From Dermacoccus abyssi (GTDB lineage Bacteria > Actinomycetota > Actinomycetes > Actinomycetales > Dermatophilaceae), in assembly GCF_034541975.1 (NCBI RefSeq), contig NZ_JAVYJM010000002.1: a DNA stretch of 64,000 bases; one strand, given 5' to 3'. Below are positions 1 through 10,540 of the stretch, one piece after another; position 1 is the stretch's first letter; every line of letters begins with the position of its first letter. The notes below the pieces were generated by a model. The model saw only the letters and a program-made list of their open reading frames with translations, did not search any database and had not been told where the DNA came from. The translations under genes and the position numbers were made by a program.

Positions 1-552
1 GTCCCGAACGCCAAGGCGCGCGTGGCCCTCGGTTCGCGCATCTTCGTCGAGGGTCGCCACGACGCCGAACTTGTCGAGAAGGTCTGGGGTGACGACCTGC
101 GCATCGAGGGCGTCGTCGTCGAGTACCTCGAGGGCGTCGACGACCTCGCCGCCGTCATCCGCGACTTCCGCCCTGAGAAGGGGCGCCGTCTCGGCATCCT
201 CGTCGACCACCTCGTGCCCGGCACGAAGGAGGCCCGCATCGTCGCCGAGGCCCAGGCTCTTCCGCAGGCCCGCGATCACGTGCTCATCGTCGGTCACCCC
301 TACGTCGACGTGTGGCAGTCGGTGCGCCCCGAGCGCCTCGGGTGGTCGAAGTGGCCGACGATCCCCAAGGGTCAGTCGTGGAAGCACGGCATCCTCGCCG
401 AGCTGGGGTGGCCGCACCAGAGCCAGGCCGACGTCGCGCGCGGCTGGAAGCAGATCCTCGGCACAGTGCGCACCTACGCCGACCTGCAGCCGGAACTGCT
501 CGGACGTGTCGAGGAACTCATCGACTTCGTCACCGACCCCGAGCAGCAGTGA
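1..552 (+). CDS. DUF3097 family protein, 5' end missing
   Basis: The reading frame is open from the first base, so the true start lies upstream; 183 codons remain and end in TGA. The protein matches the C-terminal two thirds of the actinobacterial DUF3097 family: a FVEGRHDAELVEKVWGDDLR stretch near the start, then LGILVDHLVPGTKE and GHPYVDVWQ blocks. The FVEG and DH elements look like a TOPRIM-type fold, which is my inference. The family has no established function. In actinobacteria it sits in the lepA-hemW-hrcA neighbourhood, which fits its position here beside DUF4870 and hemW. Coding is typical of the host, with no sign of transfer. Confidence 0.8.
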   Translation, partial: VPNAKARVALGSRIFVEGRHDAELVEKVWGDDLRIEGVVVEYLEGVDDLAAVIRDFRPEKGRRLGILVDHLVPGTKEARIVAEAQALPQARDHVLIVGHPYVDVWQSVRPERLGWSKWPTIPKGQSWKHGILAELGWPHQSQADVARGWKQILGTVRTYADLQPELLGRVEELIDFVTDPEQQ

Positions 553-673
553 CGCCCTGAGCCCCAGCCTCAGGGACGAACCAGGGTCACCCAGGATGGT
601 GCCGACGGAATGAGGAGGGCATCGTTGAGGTTGGAACGATGTTCACCTACGCAGCCGAGGTCGTGAGGACACC

Positions 674-1132
674 ATGAGCCAGCAGCCCTACCCCACCCCC
701 GACCCCCAGTGGAGCCACAACGGCGACGCCTACCCCAACGGTCGGCCCACCGAGGCGGGCGTCACGCCCCGCCAGTTGAGCTCCGACGAGACGGGCGCCG
801 CTGTCGTCGCCCACCTTTCTGCACTCGTCGCGGCCGTCGTGTCGGCCGGTTCGCTCAGCCTGGTCGGCCCGCTCATCGTGTGGTTCATCTACAAGTACAA
901 GTCACCCGCCGTGCGTGAAGCCGCCGCCGGGGCGTTCAACTTCAACCTCTCCTGGTGGTTGCTCTACTGGGTCGGCTGGCTGTTCGCCATCACGTTCATC
1001 GGCATCGTCGTCGCGATCCCGCTGTGGTTCGTCATCACGGTGGTTGCCCTGTGGTGCCACATCCGTGGCGCGCTCAACGCGAGCAGCGGCCGCCCCTACC
1101 GCTACCCGTTCCAGCTGCGCGTGCTCAGCTGA
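674..1132 (+). CDS. DUF4870 domain membrane protein
   Basis: A 152-residue protein. The first 40 residues are rich in Pro, Gln and Asn (YPTPDPQW) and look disordered and cytoplasmic. They are followed by ETGAAVVAHLSALVAAVVSA, a second hydrophobic stretch ending in IVWFIYKYKS, and two long hydrophobic segments around residues 95-135. That order, with the charged KYKSPAVREAAAGAFNFN block between membrane segments, is the signature of DUF4870 (Tic20-like) proteins. Function is unknown. GAGGACACC precedes the ATG as a weak ribosome site. It is convergent with hemW, and both end at one long hairpin. Confidence 0.85.
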   Translation: MSQQPYPTPDPQWSHNGDAYPNGRPTEAGVTPRQLSSDETGAAVVAHLSALVAAVVSAGSLSLVGPLIVWFIYKYKSPAVREAAAGAFNFNLSWWLLYWVGWLFAITFIGIVVAIPLWFVITVVALWCHIRGALNASSGRPYRYPFQLRVLS

Positions 1133-1143
1133 CTCGGGCCGAC

Positions 1144-1198
1144 AACGCGAAGGGCCGGAACGTCACTTCTCTGGGGTGGCGTTCCGGCCCTTCGCGTT
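1144..1198. terminator. bidirectional intrinsic terminator between DUF4870 gene and hemW
   Basis: A perfect 19-bp inverted repeat, arms 1144-1162 and 1180-1198, with a 17-nt loop. It lies between two convergent stop codons. The A-A at the left edge and T-T at the right edge let it work in both directions. Confidence 0.85.
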
Positions 1199-1204
1199 CG
1201 GCGG

Positions 1205-2446
1205 TCAGTAGTCGAGCAGGCGCCGGACGACGGTGTCGGTGAGCAGCCGCCCGCGCAATGTGAGCACGGCCCGACGGTCACGGACGGCAGACGTTCCCTC
1301 GAGCAGACCGTCCGCGACGAGTCCCGCCACCGCGCGGCGCCCTGCGTCGTCGAGCAGGTCGAGCGGCAACCCCTCGGCGAGACGCACGCGCAGGAGCACC
1401 TTCTCCTCGTACCGCTGACGCTCGTCGAGGATCTCGCGCGCGAGCGCAGGTGAGGTTCCTTCACCGACCCGCTGAGCGTAGGCGCGCGGGTGTTTGACGT
1501 TCCACCAGCGCACCCCGCCGACGTGGCTGTGGGCTCCGGGGCCCGCGCCCCACCACGGTTCGTCACGCCAGTAGGCCAGGTTGTGACGACACTGGAAGCG
1601 CGGTTCCTTCGCCCAGTTCGACACCTCGTACCAGCGGTACCCCGCGGCCTCGAGGAGTTCGTCGGCCAGTTCGTACTTGTCCGCTTCGTCGTCGTCATCG
1701 GGCAGCGGCAGTTCGCCGCGGCGCACCTGGGCGCCCATCTTCGTGCCCTCCTCGACGACGAGCGCGTAGGCGCTGATGTGGTCGGGATCGAGCGCGATCG
1801 CCGCCTCCAACGAGGCCCGCCAGTCGTCGAGCGACTCCCCCGGCGCACCGTAGATGAGGTCGAGGCTCACCTGCAGGCCGGCAGCCTTGGCGGCGCGGAC
1901 GGCGCGCTCGACGTTGGCCGGATCGTGGGTGCGCTCCAGCGTCGCGAGGACGTGCGGCACCGACGACTGCATCCCGACGGAGACGCGCGTGAAGCCGCCC
2001 TCGGCGAGCACGCGCAGGTACGTTTCGTCGACCGAGTCCGGGTTGGCCTCGGTCGTCACCTCGGCGTCGTCGACGAGGCCGAACCGCTCGCGCGCCGCGT
2101 CGAGCATCCGCACGAGGTCGGTCGCTGCGAGCATCGTCGGCGTTCCTCCACCGACGAAGACGGTCTGCACTGTCGGCACGCCGCCGGGCGCCTTTCCCAT
2201 CTCGCGCGCGGCGAGGTCGAGTTCCCGTTCGACAGCGCCCGCGTACGTGTCGAGGCTCGCGCCGGGGACGCCGAGTTCGGTGAGCGTGTAGGTGTTGAAG
2301 TCGCAGTACCCACAGCGCGTCACGCAGAACGGCACGTGCAGGTACATCGCGAAGGCGCTGCCCGGCACACTCGCGAGGGCGTCGGCGGGCAGCGCTCCGT
2401 CGCTCGGTGCGGGCTCTCCGTCGGGCATCTGCGGCATGGGTGGCAT
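1205..2446 (-). CDS. hemW: HemW-type radical SAM protein (heme chaperone)
   Basis: A 413-residue member of the HemN/HemW radical SAM family. The CVTRCGYCDF block near residue 41 carries the CxxxCxxC that binds the 4Fe-4S cluster and is preceded by MYLHVPFC, as is usual. GGGTPT near residue 98 is the SAM-binding glycine motif. EANPD and the C-terminal QCRHNLAYW and GPGAHSH blocks are typical of HemW. The protein was formerly annotated as an oxygen-independent coproporphyrinogen oxidase, but HemW proteins act as heme-trafficking chaperones. The extra Pro-rich 30 residues before MYLHVPF are common in actinobacteria; the first ATG is used provisionally. Placement near lepA is conserved in this phylum. 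Confidence 0.92.
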   Translation of the reverse strand: MPPMPQMPDGEPAPSDGALPADALASVPGSAFAMYLHVPFCVTRCGYCDFNTYTLTELGVPGASLDTYAGAVERELDLAAREMGKAPGGVPTVQTVFVGGGTPTMLAATDLVRMLDAARERFGLVDDAEVTTEANPDSVDETYLRVLAEGGFTRVSVGMQSSVPHVLATLERTHDPANVERAVRAAKAAGLQVSLDLIYGAPGESLDDWRASLEAAIALDPDHISAYALVVEEGTKMGAQVRRGELPLPDDDDEADKYELADELLEAAGYRWYEVSNWAKEPRFQCRHNLAYWRDEPWWGAGPGAHSHVGGVRWWNVKHPRAYAQRVGEGTSPALAREILDERQRYEEKVLLRVRLAEGLPLDLLDDAGRRAVAGLVADGLLEGTSAVRDRRAVLTLRGRLLTDTVVRRLLDY

Positions 2447-2470
2447 TCTCCCACCGCCTGCGGAGCGTCT

Positions 2471-3502
2471 CTAACCGACGAGCAGGGCTCCGCCCAGGCC
2501 GAGGGCAGTGACGCAGACAGTGCAGAGCGCTGCCTGCGCGAAGGGCGCCGCGCCGGCAGCACGCATGGCCTTGGCCGTCACTCCTGCGCCGAGAGCGAAC
2601 ATCGCGGCGGCGAGCAGCAGCGTCTGGAGCACCTTCGCTCCGTCCAACACCGAATTCGGAATCGGAACCACGCTCCGCACGACGACCGCGGCGACGAAGC
2701 CGACGACGAACAGCGGCACGAAGGGCGGCAGCGTGACCGACCCGGACTCGGCCCCGCCCATGGTCCGACGTCGATGCACGGCGATGACGGTGATCAACGG
2801 CGCCAGCATGAGCACGCGGGCGAGCTTCACGACGACGGCCACCGCGAGCGCCCCCTGCCCGACGAGGCCCCCGGCAGCGACGACCTGGGCCACTTCGTGC
2901 ACGCTCGCACCCGCGAAAACGCCTGCGGTGTGATCGTCGAGCCCCAAGGCGGCGGACAGCGCGACGAGCGGGATCATGAGCGTGCCGAAGACGACGACGA
3001 GCGCGACCGACGTTGCGACCTCCTCGTCGCGGGCGTCGCTCACCCCTGCTGCTGCGGCGACGGCTGCGGCGCCGCAGATCGAGAACCCGCACGCCGTGAG
3101 CAGACTCTGCGTGGGCTCAATACCGAGCCGCTTGCCGCACCACAGCCCGAAGGGCACTCCGAGCGCCACCACAGCAACGGCCAGGACGATGACATCGAAG
3201 CCGAGCGAGGCGATGGCGCCGAGCGAGAGCTGGAGGCCGAGCAGCACGATGCCGATGCGCAGAACGCGCTTCCCGGCCAGGTCGAGGCCAGGGCGCCACG
3301 CGTCGAGCCGCACGGCGTTGGCGGCGACGACGCCGAGCAGAATCGCCACGAGCACCGGGCTGAGCAGCGGGCTGATGCGTGACACGACGAACCCGACGAG
3401 CGCCGCTGCGAACGCCAGGGCCAGACCGCCGGCCACTGGGTGGGATGCAGGTCGGGCCGCTGTTTCTGCGCGGCGTTGCTCGGGTCGGGTCACGCTCCCC
3501 AT
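2471..3502 (-). CDS. YeiH/UPF0324 family membrane transporter
   Basis: A 343-residue protein with about ten hydrophobic segments starting near residue 25 (GGLALAFAAALVGFVVS). Family hallmarks are VLRIGIVLLGLQLS, the conserved CGFSICGAAAVAA motif near residue 140 and FAGASVHEVAQVVAAG near residue 200. Members are annotated as putative sulfate exporters. A LysR-type regulator is transcribed divergently 86 bp away, the arrangement seen for yeiH-yeiE, which suggests sulfur- or sulfite-linked control. That link is inference; the transported substrate is not shown by the sequence. Confidence 0.88.
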   Translation of the reverse strand: MGSVTRPEQRRAETAARPASHPVAGGLALAFAAALVGFVVSRISPLLSPVLVAILLGVVAANAVRLDAWRPGLDLAGKRVLRIGIVLLGLQLSLGAIASLGFDVIVLAVAVVALGVPFGLWCGKRLGIEPTQSLLTACGFSICGAAAVAAAAGVSDARDEEVATSVALVVVFGTLMIPLVALSAALGLDDHTAGVFAGASVHEVAQVVAAGGLVGQGALAVAVVVKLARVLMLAPLITVIAVHRRRTMGGAESGSVTLPPFVPLFVVGFVAAVVVRSVVPIPNSVLDGAKVLQTLLLAAAMFALGAGVTAKAMRAAGAAPFAQAALCTVCVTALGLGGALLVG

Positions 3503-3588
3503 CCTCGAACGTCTACGACCTGGCCGGTAGCGCCATGTTCAGCATGCTGGTATATGCGGCGGATATGGACGCCGGTTACGCTGGCCCG
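3503..3588. promoter_or_regulatory. divergent promoter/operator region of yeiH-like and lysR-type genes
   Basis: 86 bp between divergent start codons. It contains the perfect palindrome CAGCATGCTG (3540-3549) followed by two ATAT tracts around GCGGCGG. LysR-type regulators commonly bind interrupted dyads in this position, so this is the best candidate operator. No convincing -35/-10 pair could be fixed by eye. Confidence 0.45.
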
Positions 3589-4488
3589 ATGAAGAGCTGG
3601 CCGGATCTCGCAGCCCTGGAGCTGCTCGTGGCCGTGGCCGACCACGGCTCCCTCAGCGCCGGCGCACGTGTTTGTGGCTCGGCGCAGCCCAACGCCAGCC
3701 GCAGCATGGCGCGGCTCGAGCGCTCGGTCGGCGTGGCCCTTCTCCACCGCGCCACAACCGGCGCCACCCTGACGACGCAGGGCCTCATGGTCGTCGAGTG
3801 GGCTCGCGGCGTGCTGGAGGCCGCGCGCGATCTCGACGCCGGCGTCACCGCCCTGGTGAGCGGCGTGGATGCACCGCTCACCGTGATGGCCAGCCAGACC
3901 GTGGCCGAGCACCTCCTGCCGGGCTGGATCGCGCGCTGGCACGAAGCCCATTCCGGTGAGGCCACGCCGGGCCTCTCCGTCGCCGTCGGCAACACGACCG
4001 ACGTGCTCACCGCCGCTCGCTCCGGTGAGATCGATCTCGGGTTCATCGAGGGCCCGGGTGCCCCTCGCGGCCTCAACTCGACGGTCGTCGCCACGGACGA
4101 CCTCGTCCTTGCCGTCGCCGCACACCACCCCTGGGCCCGAACTCGCAGTATTGACGCGGACGAACTCGCCGCGACGGCCCTCGTCACCCGCGAGCCGGGC
4201 TCCGGAACCCGCGTGGCGCTCGACCGTGCGATGCGCCCGCGCACCTGCGCTCCGCCACTGCTGGAGCTGTCGAGCAACGCCGCGGTCAAGGTCTCCGTGT
4301 CGGCCGGCACCGGGCCGGCCGTCCTCAGCCGACTCGCGATCGGTGATGCCCTGGCCGCGGGCACCCTCATCGAGATCACCGTCCGCGACGTCGACCTGCG
4401 CCGGAAGCTGCGCGCCGTGTGGGCAGGTCCGCGCCGGATGACGAACGAGGCCGCCACGTCGCTTCTTGCGATCGCGGCGGCCTCGTAG
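3589..4488 (+). CDS. LysR-family transcriptional regulator
   Basis: A 299-residue regulator. The ATG at 3589 is chosen because MKSWPDLAALELLVAVADHG is the canonical LysR N-terminus; a longer open frame upstream runs back over the yeiH-like gene. The winged HTH occupies residues 5-65 (GSLSAGARVCGSAQPNASRS, then LERSVGVALLHR). It is followed by the periplasmic-binding-like effector domain (VAVGNTTDVLTAARSGEIDLGFIEG). Transcribed divergently from the UPF0324 transporter, it is probably its regulator. The effector molecule cannot be deduced. Confidence 0.9.
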   Translation: MKSWPDLAALELLVAVADHGSLSAGARVCGSAQPNASRSMARLERSVGVALLHRATTGATLTTQGLMVVEWARGVLEAARDLDAGVTALVSGVDAPLTVMASQTVAEHLLPGWIARWHEAHSGEATPGLSVAVGNTTDVLTAARSGEIDLGFIEGPGAPRGLNSTVVATDDLVLAVAAHHPWARTRSIDADELAATALVTREPGSGTRVALDRAMRPRTCAPPLLELSSNAAVKVSVSAGTGPAVLSRLAIGDALAAGTLIEITVRDVDLRRKLRAVWAGPRRMTNEAATSLLAIAAAS

Positions 4489-4499
4489 CGGCGCAGGCG

Positions 4500-4979
4500 T
4501 TACTTCCTGGCGGAGACGTAGATCGGGATGATGCCCTGGACGGCGACCGTGCCGTCCTTGACCAGGCGTCCCGTCATGCGCACGTCCACCGTGAAGGGAG
4601 GCTCCTTGGCCCAGTCCTCGGGGCTCGTCTCGGCGACGCACTCGACATCGCCGGGGGTCTTGGCGACGTAGTCGAGCTGGATGCCCTTGGGGATCCAGCG
4701 CATGCCCTTGGGCACCGTGGCCTCGGCGAGCAGACCCATGGCCATCTCCATGCCGTTGGCGATCGCGATGGCGTGGACGGTGCCGATGTGGTTCTGCACA
4801 CCCCACCACTTCTTGATGGCCACGACGCCGCGGTGCGGCTCCATGGTCTTCACGACGGGCGCAATGGTCCGGAAGTAGGGCGCCTTGAGCGCGAACGCGG
4901 CCGAGAAGGCTGCGCGACCGAGCTTCTCGTTCTTCTTCGTGAGCTTCGTGTAGAGCGCGAGGGTCTGGTTCATACCCAC
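4500..4979 (-). CDS. DUF4442 hotdog-fold protein
   Basis: A 159-residue protein of the DUF4442 family, which adopts the hotdog fold of acyl-CoA thioesterases. Visible landmarks are KKWWGVQNHIGTVHAIAIAN, the usual NHxGTxxA helix of this group, and LDYVAKTPGDVECVAETSPE in the last strands. Substrate unknown. The start could be GTG at 4979 or ATG at 4973; neither has a decisive ribosome site. It ends 11 bp beyond the lysR stop on the opposite strand and sits just downstream of the SDR gene on the same strand. Confidence 0.8.
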   Translation of the reverse strand: MGMNQTLALYTKLTKKNEKLGRAAFSAAFALKAPYFRTIAPVVKTMEPHRGVVAIKKWWGVQNHIGTVHAIAIANGMEMAMGLLAEATVPKGMRWIPKGIQLDYVAKTPGDVECVAETSPEDWAKEPPFTVDVRMTGRLVKDGTVAVQGIIPIYVSARK

Positions 4980-5007
4980 CAGATTACCCGAGAGTAATAG
5001 CGAGCGC

Positions 5008-5757
5008 TCAGTGGACGCTGAAGCCGCCGTCGGCCGCGATCGTCTGGCCGGTCACGAAACCACTCGCCCGCGACGCGAGGAACACCGCGAGGCCCGCGAA
5101 GTCCTCGGGCACGCCGTTGCGTCCGACGAAGGTGCGGGTCGCGAGCGCCTCTTCGCGCCCCGGTTCGGCGACGGTGGGCAACGTCATCGGGGTGACGACG
5201 AATCCGGGAACGATCGTGTTCGCCGTGACACCCGAGCGTGACCAGGCCTCCGCTTGCGAGCGTGACAGCCCGGTGACGGCGGCCTTCGTCACGCCGTAGA
5301 CGCCGGAGTTGCCGAAGGCGCTCCAGCTCTGCTGCGAGCCGATGTTGAGGATGCGTCCGTACCCGCGCTCGGCCATGCGTGGCCCTGCGGCCTGGCCGAG
5401 CCGGTAGGGCGCTTCGAGGTTGACGGCCATCGTCTCGGCGTACTGCTCTTCGCTCGTGTCCGCCAGTGGCGGTCGGTGGTTGACGCCGGCACACGTGACG
5501 AGGATGTCCGCGTGCTGCACCGGGGCACCGACAGCCAGGTTCGCGAGCGCGTTCGTATCACCGACGTCGCAGACTTCCCACGTCGCGCCGATCTCGGCGG
5601 CCACTGTGGCGAGCTCGTCGGCGTCCCGGGCCACGAGGTGAACGCTCGCACCGGCACCCGCAAGGGCCGTGGCGATACCTCGCCCGATGCCCGACGACCC
5701 TCCCGTGACGACGGCATTCAGCCCCTCAAGGGAGAACAGGTCGTCGAGGTAGCTCAC
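5008..5757 (-). CDS. short-chain dehydrogenase/reductase
   Basis: A 249-residue classical SDR. The Rossmann nucleotide motif is TGGSSGIGRG near residue 18. NxAG appears as TCAGVNH, the catalytic serine lies in NIGSQQSWSAFGNS and the YxxxK pair in YGVTK. The tail AxFLASRASGFVTGQTIAADGG is typical of the FabG/gluconate 5-dehydrogenase-like branch. An Arg (ARDADEL) after the second strand favours NADP(H). The substrate is not predictable. It follows trmB by one base on the same strand, so it is probably co-transcribed with lepA and trmB. Confidence 0.88.
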   Translation of the reverse strand: MSYLDDLFSLEGLNAVVTGGSSGIGRGIATALAGAGASVHLVARDADELATVAAEIGATWEVCDVGDTNALANLAVGAPVQHADILVTCAGVNHRPPLADTSEEQYAETMAVNLEAPYRLGQAAGPRMAERGYGRILNIGSQQSWSAFGNSGVYGVTKAAVTGLSRSQAEAWSRSGVTANTIVPGFVVTPMTLPTVAEPGREEALATRTFVGRNGVPEDFAGLAVFLASRASGFVTGQTIAADGGFSVH

Positions 5758-5758
5758 G

Positions 5759-6576
5759 TCAGTTCGCCCGAGTCACCGCGAGATCACGCACGACGCGCTC
5801 GACCTTGAGGCCCTTGTTCTCGAAGCGCGTGGTCGTGCGTCCCTCGAAGCGCGGGGCGAACCCGCCACGCGCACCCTCGGGGTCGACGTCCGGGTCACCG
5901 GGGTCGGCGAGGCGTCCCACGTGCGGGTTGTCGAAACGCGGTGAGCCCTCGACGACGTCGCGCATGTGCCACGCGTAGTCGGCCCAGTCGGTGGCGAGGC
6001 GCCACGTGCCACCGGGCACGAGAACGTCGGCGACGACCTCGGCGAAGCCGGGCTGCACGAGGCGACGCTTGTGGTGCTTGCTCTTGGGCCACGGGTCCGG
6101 GAAGAACGTCCACACCTCGGCAACGGAGCCCGGCGCGAAGAGACGGTCGAGCGCCTCGGACGCGTCGATCTCGATGAGCCGAACGTTGGTCACGCCGGCG
6201 TGGACGGCTTTGGAGATCGTCTGCGCGATGCCCGGGCGCCACACCTCGAGCGCGATGAAGTCCGTCCCCGGGTTCTCGGCAGCCGCGTGGACGACCTGAT
6301 CGCCCGCGCCGGAACCGATCTCGACGACGAGCGCCGCGGTGCGTCCGAACACCTGCTCCATGTCGACGTGGTAGCCGTCGATCGGTTCGGTCGAGGCCTC
6401 CTTGCGCGGCACGTCGATGACGTACTGCTCGGAGTGGTCGGCGAGCGCACGGTGGTGACGTTCGGGCATGCGGCCGCCGCGGCGGGTGAACGAACGGGTC
6501 CGCGCGAGCGGGCGTTCGGCCGCCTGACCCTCTTCACCGGGCGGCGTCACCGAACCCGAGACGAAGCCGGGCTTGC

Positions 6577-6580
<4 letters not shown>
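5759..6580 (-). CDS. trmB: tRNA (guanine-N7-)-methyltransferase
   Basis: A 273-residue class I SAM methyltransferase that makes m7G46 in tRNA. The SAM loop is VEIGSGAGDQ near residue 90. The strongly diagnostic TrmB block FFPDPWPKSKHHKRRLVQPG lies near residue 160, and LATDWADYAWHM follows. The first 45 residues are a low-complexity extension seen in many actinobacterial homologues. Its ATG overlaps the lepA stop by four bases, so translation is probably coupled. Confidence 0.93.
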
Positions 6581-8430
<1,850 letters not shown>

Positions 8431-8574
8431 CTGAATACCTCGTCGATTTCGTCTGGAGCGCTACGTCGGGGACGGCACAGTACGTGACCATTCATTCTTC
8501 CATGCCTGCGCGAACCGGGTCACCGCCGTCGCTCCAGTGCCCGACTCGCTCCCCAGCGTTGGCAGAATGGGTCC

Positions 8575-9171
8575 ATGGACCTTCGTGAGCGAACGCGCCA
8601 GGCCGGTGGACGGGCAGGGTCCTCCGCCGTCGACACCGCTTTCTTCGTGGCCCTGCTGTGGGTCGTCGAGATCATCGACGTGATCACGCGTCACGCCGTC
8701 GACCGCTTCGCGTCGTTGCGCGCCTGGGAGTTCACCGACCTCCCGTCGATCTTCACGTTCTCCTTCGCGCACTACGGGTGGGCGCACCTCATCGGCAACA
8801 CGGCGCTGCTGCTGCCCTTCGGCTTCCTCCTGGGCCTCAGCGGACGACGGGTGGCCGTGCAGGTGACGCTCGTCGTCATGGTCTGCTCGGGTCTCGCGGC
8901 GTGGGCCCTCACTCCCCCGCACTCTGCGACGGCCGGAGCGTCCGGCATCGTCTTCGGCTGGCTGACCTACCTCATCGTGCGCGGCGCGTGGAGCAGGCGC
9001 TGGTCCGAGGTTGCACTCGGCCTCGCGCTCCTCGCCGTGTTCGGCTACGTCCTGTGGGGTGTTCTCCCCGGGGCACAGGGCGTGTCGTGGCAGGGGCACC
9101 TCGGCGGCGCGGCCGGCGGGCTGCTGTCTGCCTGGCTCATCAACGACAAGCGCTCGCGTCGTCGATTCTGA
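8575..9171 (+). CDS. rhomboid-family intramembrane serine protease
   Basis: A 198-residue membrane protein with about six hydrophobic segments. Rhomboid landmarks are HLIGNTALLLPFG (His and Asn of the oxyanion region), TAGASGIVFGW (the GxSG catalytic serine) and SWQGHLGGAAGG (the catalytic His). All key residues are present, so an active protease is plausible. Lys/Arg-rich RSRRRF at the end puts the tail in the cytoplasm. The substrate is unknown. No clear Shine-Dalgarno precedes the ATG at 8575. Confidence 0.87.
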   Translation: MDLRERTRQAGGRAGSSAVDTAFFVALLWVVEIIDVITRHAVDRFASLRAWEFTDLPSIFTFSFAHYGWAHLIGNTALLLPFGFLLGLSGRRVAVQVTLVVMVCSGLAAWALTPPHSATAGASGIVFGWLTYLIVRGAWSRRWSEVALGLALLAVFGYVLWGVLPGAQGVSWQGHLGGAAGGLLSAWLINDKRSRRRF

Positions 9172-9190
9172 GCAAACCCCGAAGGGTAGG

Positions 9191-10438
9191 TCAGGCAGCT
9201 GCCGCGTGCTGCGAGGCCGCCTCACGGCGTGAGGTGAACGCTGACGCCGCAGCCACGACGGCGCCGAACACGGCGAGAATCGCACCGACACGCGAGCACC
9301 ACTCGTAGCCGAGCCCCGCGTCGAGGACGACGCCGCCGAGCCACGCCCCGAGGGCGTTGGCGAAGTTGAGCGTCGCGTGGTTGAGCGCGGCGGCGAGCGA
9401 CTGACCCTCGTGGGCAACGTCCATGAGGCGGATCTGGATCATCGGCACCATGACCGTCGGCAGGAAGCCGAGGAGCCAGACGAACAGCACGGCCGTCGGC
9501 TTGTAGTGCGCGGCGTACCCGAACAGGGCGAGCATGACGGCGATCGCGATGAGGCAACCGAAGATGCCGCGCATGAGCCCGTGCATCGCGACGCGTCCGG
9601 AGACGAGCGCGCCACACGTCATGCCGACGCCGTACACGACGAGGATGAGCGGCACGGTGGCCTCGGAGAAGCCGGTCAACTCGGTCATCGTCGGGGCGAT
9701 GTAGCTGAACGTCGAGAACATGCCGCCGAACCCGACGATGCCGATGGCGAGCGCGAACCACACCTGCGGTCGGGTGAGCGCCTTGAGTTCCTTCTTCGCC
9801 GTGACGAGTGCCGTCTTCCCCTGGTGAGGCACCCACGCCAACACGGCGAGCGCCGAGAGCAGACCGATGACGGCCACGAGCGCGTAGGGCCACTGCCATC
9901 CCATGCGCTGCCCCATCCACGTCGCGATCGGCACGCCGATGACGTTGGCGACGTTGAGGCCGCCGAGCGTCATCGAGACGGCCCAGGTGCGCCGGTGTTG
10001 GGCAACGAGCGATGCAGCGACAACCGCACCGAGGCCGAAGAAGGCACCGTGCGGCATGCCGGAGACGACACGGGCAGCGAGGAGCACGTGGTAGTTCGGG
10101 GCCAGAGCAGCCCCGACGTTGCCGACGAAGAACGCGAGCATGAGGCCGATGAGCACCGTCTTGCGCGGCACCTTGGCGAACACCATCGTGACGAGCGGCG
10201 CGCCGATGACGACACCGAGTGCGTACGCGGAGACGGCGTTGCCCGCCTGCGGGATCGAGATACCGAGACCGCGGGAGATGTCGGGCAGCAGCCCCATCGT
10301 GACGAACTCCGTCGTGCCGATGGCGAATCCGCCGAGCGCGAGCGCCGCGATCGCGAGACCGGCGCGCGGATGTGCGCCGTTGCCCTCGTCGACGACGGAG
10401 GGGTCGGCGATGTCGCGGAGCGCGGTCGGTTCGGTCAC
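9191..10438 (-). CDS. MFS transporter, AraJ/DHA1-like efflux family
   Basis: A 415-residue protein when started at GTG 10438; the longer upstream open frame reads over the divergent gene. It has twelve hydrophobic segments. ALGGFAIGTTEFVTMGLLPD is the first helix of the AraJ/YdeA/Cmx-like DHA1 subgroup, and GMPHGAFFGLGAVVA is the fifth. Members export sugars, arabinose-like compounds or chloramphenicol. No substrate can be assigned here. Confidence 0.85.
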   Translation of the reverse strand: MTEPTALRDIADPSVVDEGNGAHPRAGLAIAALALGGFAIGTTEFVTMGLLPDISRGLGISIPQAGNAVSAYALGVVIGAPLVTMVFAKVPRKTVLIGLMLAFFVGNVGAALAPNYHVLLAARVVSGMPHGAFFGLGAVVAASLVAQHRRTWAVSMTLGGLNVANVIGVPIATWMGQRMGWQWPYALVAVIGLLSALAVLAWVPHQGKTALVTAKKELKALTRPQVWFALAIGIVGFGGMFSTFSYIAPTMTELTGFSEATVPLILVVYGVGMTCGALVSGRVAMHGLMRGIFGCLIAIAVMLALFGYAAHYKPTAVLFVWLLGFLPTVMVPMIQIRLMDVAHEGQSLAAALNHATLNFANALGAWLGGVVLDAGLGYEWCSRVGAILAVFGAVVAAASAFTSRREAASQHAAAA

Positions 10439-10540
10439 CTGTCGATTGTTCCAGCCGCCGAGGAGTGCCTCGTACCGTCCGCGGGGCTGCCGACGCGTGT
10501 GTTTCGTCACGAGGGCGGGCCCGCTCGTTAGGCTCGTGGC

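Noticed and set aside
1490..3382. Long plus-strand open frame of 630 codons opposite hemW and the yeiH-like gene
   Set aside because: It is the antisense shadow of two well-supported genes in high-GC DNA; the translation is His/Arg/Glu-rich low complexity.
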